Virus record (IMG/VR): IMGVR_UViG_3300044691_000412
Span: 1 to 26,839 of that record
Reading direction: 5' to 3' (one strand)
Length of the DNA stretch: 26,839 bases
From: a virus
Position 1 is the stretch's first letter. Each line of letters opens with the position of its first letter. The translations under genes were made by a program, and so were the position numbers. Of this stretch, positions 26,408-26,839 are shown in pieces. Under the pieces are notes generated by a model. It was given only the letters and a program-made list of their open reading frames with translations, was not told where the DNA came from and made no database searches.

Positions 26408-26761
26408 ATGGCTGCAACTAAAGGAACTGCTGTTCTTACCGCTTCTGGCACACTTACTGCAGGAACACCAATCACATCTTCAGCAGTAAACATTTCTGCA
26501 CAAGATTATGCTACCGTAACTGCTGTGATTACAAATGGTGGAACTGGTCCAACATTGCCAGCAATTGTCACTATTCAAACATCATTTGATAATACTACTT
26601 TCAGATCGGTTATGTCTCAGACTGCTAATACTGTGGCATCCGCCGTCAATACATTTACCTTCGCAATTGATCCAGCCGTTCAGTATGTAAAAACCAATTT
26701 CGCAGGAAATACAGCACAAAATTGCACAGTTGCTTCTGAAATTGGTTATGGAACCTGGTAA
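26408..26761 (+). CDS. Small structural protein of unknown function, fibre cluster
   Basis: A 117-residue protein with ATG at 26408 after AAGGAG. It has no signal peptide or membrane segment and alternates Thr/Ala-rich beta strands (GTAVLTASGTLTAGTPITSS, VTIQTSFDNTTFRSV, FTFAIDPAVQYVKTNFAGN). The pattern suggests a single beta-sandwich, such as a head- or tail-decoration or fibre-linked protein. I do not recognise the family. It is followed after 3 bases by the next gene, so they are probably co-translated. Confidence 0.65.
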   Translation: MAATKGTAVLTASGTLTAGTPITSSAVNISAQDYATVTAVITNGGTGPTLPAIVTIQTSFDNTTFRSVMSQTANTVASAVNTFTFAIDPAVQYVKTNFAGNTAQNCTVASEIGYGTW

Positions 26762-26764
26762 AAA

Positions 26765-26839
26765 ATGGCTCTACAACTCACAGATGATAACACCAAGTTC
26801 TGGTCAAGACCATTTGGCTTAAATCGCAGTAGTTTTACC
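26765..26839 (+). CDS. Start of an unidentified gene (3' partial)
   Basis: The frame opens with ATG 3 bases after the preceding stop and stays open for 25 codons to the window edge (MALQLTDDNTKFWSRPFGLN). No clear ribosome binding site is visible beyond the coupled position. Too little is present to assign a function. Confidence 0.5.
   Translation, partial: MALQLTDDNTKFWSRPFGLNRSSFT

Overview
This window is a tail-morphogenesis and host-recognition region of a contractile-tailed (myovirus-type) bacteriophage or a large prophage. The DNA is AT-rich and tightly packed, and all structural genes are on the + strand. Gene order and protein signatures match the P2/Mu type of baseplate: tape measure (T-like), U-like, X/LysM-like, D-like hub, V-like spike, W/gp25-like wedge, J-like wedge, I-like wedge, then fibres. 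This points to a phage of a Gram-negative, probably proteobacterial host. The small module repeated in the gene at 4471 resembles modules I associate with alphaproteobacterial glycosidases, but that is only an inference. No chromosomal genes, tRNAs, integrase or CRISPR array were seen.

Layout. 1-3726 is the tape-measure protein (5' end outside the window), with a lytic domain and a repetitive EHH[G/S]GIS tail. 3733-4311 is a U-like tail protein. 4312-4470 is the only sizeable spacer and holds a perfect 15-bp inverted repeat and a G/T-rich stretch. 4471-8292 is a very large fusion: a LysM/gpX-like baseplate domain, three Fn3 domains, three copies of a small unknown module, a GH26-like glycosidase and a GH16-like glycosidase. 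8310-9464 is a D-like hub protein and 9476-10216 a V-like spike ending in an HxH tip. 10201-10812 is an HNH endonuclease on the opposite strand. 10879-11214 is an unknown small gene. 11233-11607 is a W/gp25-like wedge gene with no ATG, GTG or TTG start; an ATT after a strong ribosome binding site is the best candidate. 11604-12800 is J-like and 12806-14002 I-like. From 14055 to the right edge lie fibre and adhesin genes. They are interrupted by a GIY-YIG endonuclease (17083-17679) and include a second glycosidase protein (17711-19216), whose terminal Fn3 domain continues in another frame in the next gene (19218-22184).

How it works together. The T-U-X-D-V-W-J-I proteins would build the tail tube interior, hub, spike and wedge. 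The fibres and the Fn3/glycosidase proteins would bind and probably cut a surface polysaccharide, and the lysozyme-like part of the tape measure would open peptidoglycan locally. The main surprises are two polysaccharidase-type domains fused onto a LysM baseplate protein, the frame break inside an Fn3 domain, the apparent AUU start of the wedge gene, and two homing endonucleases in the cluster, one apparently with its own TATAAATA-type promoter. No gene-free stretch exceeds 300 bases.
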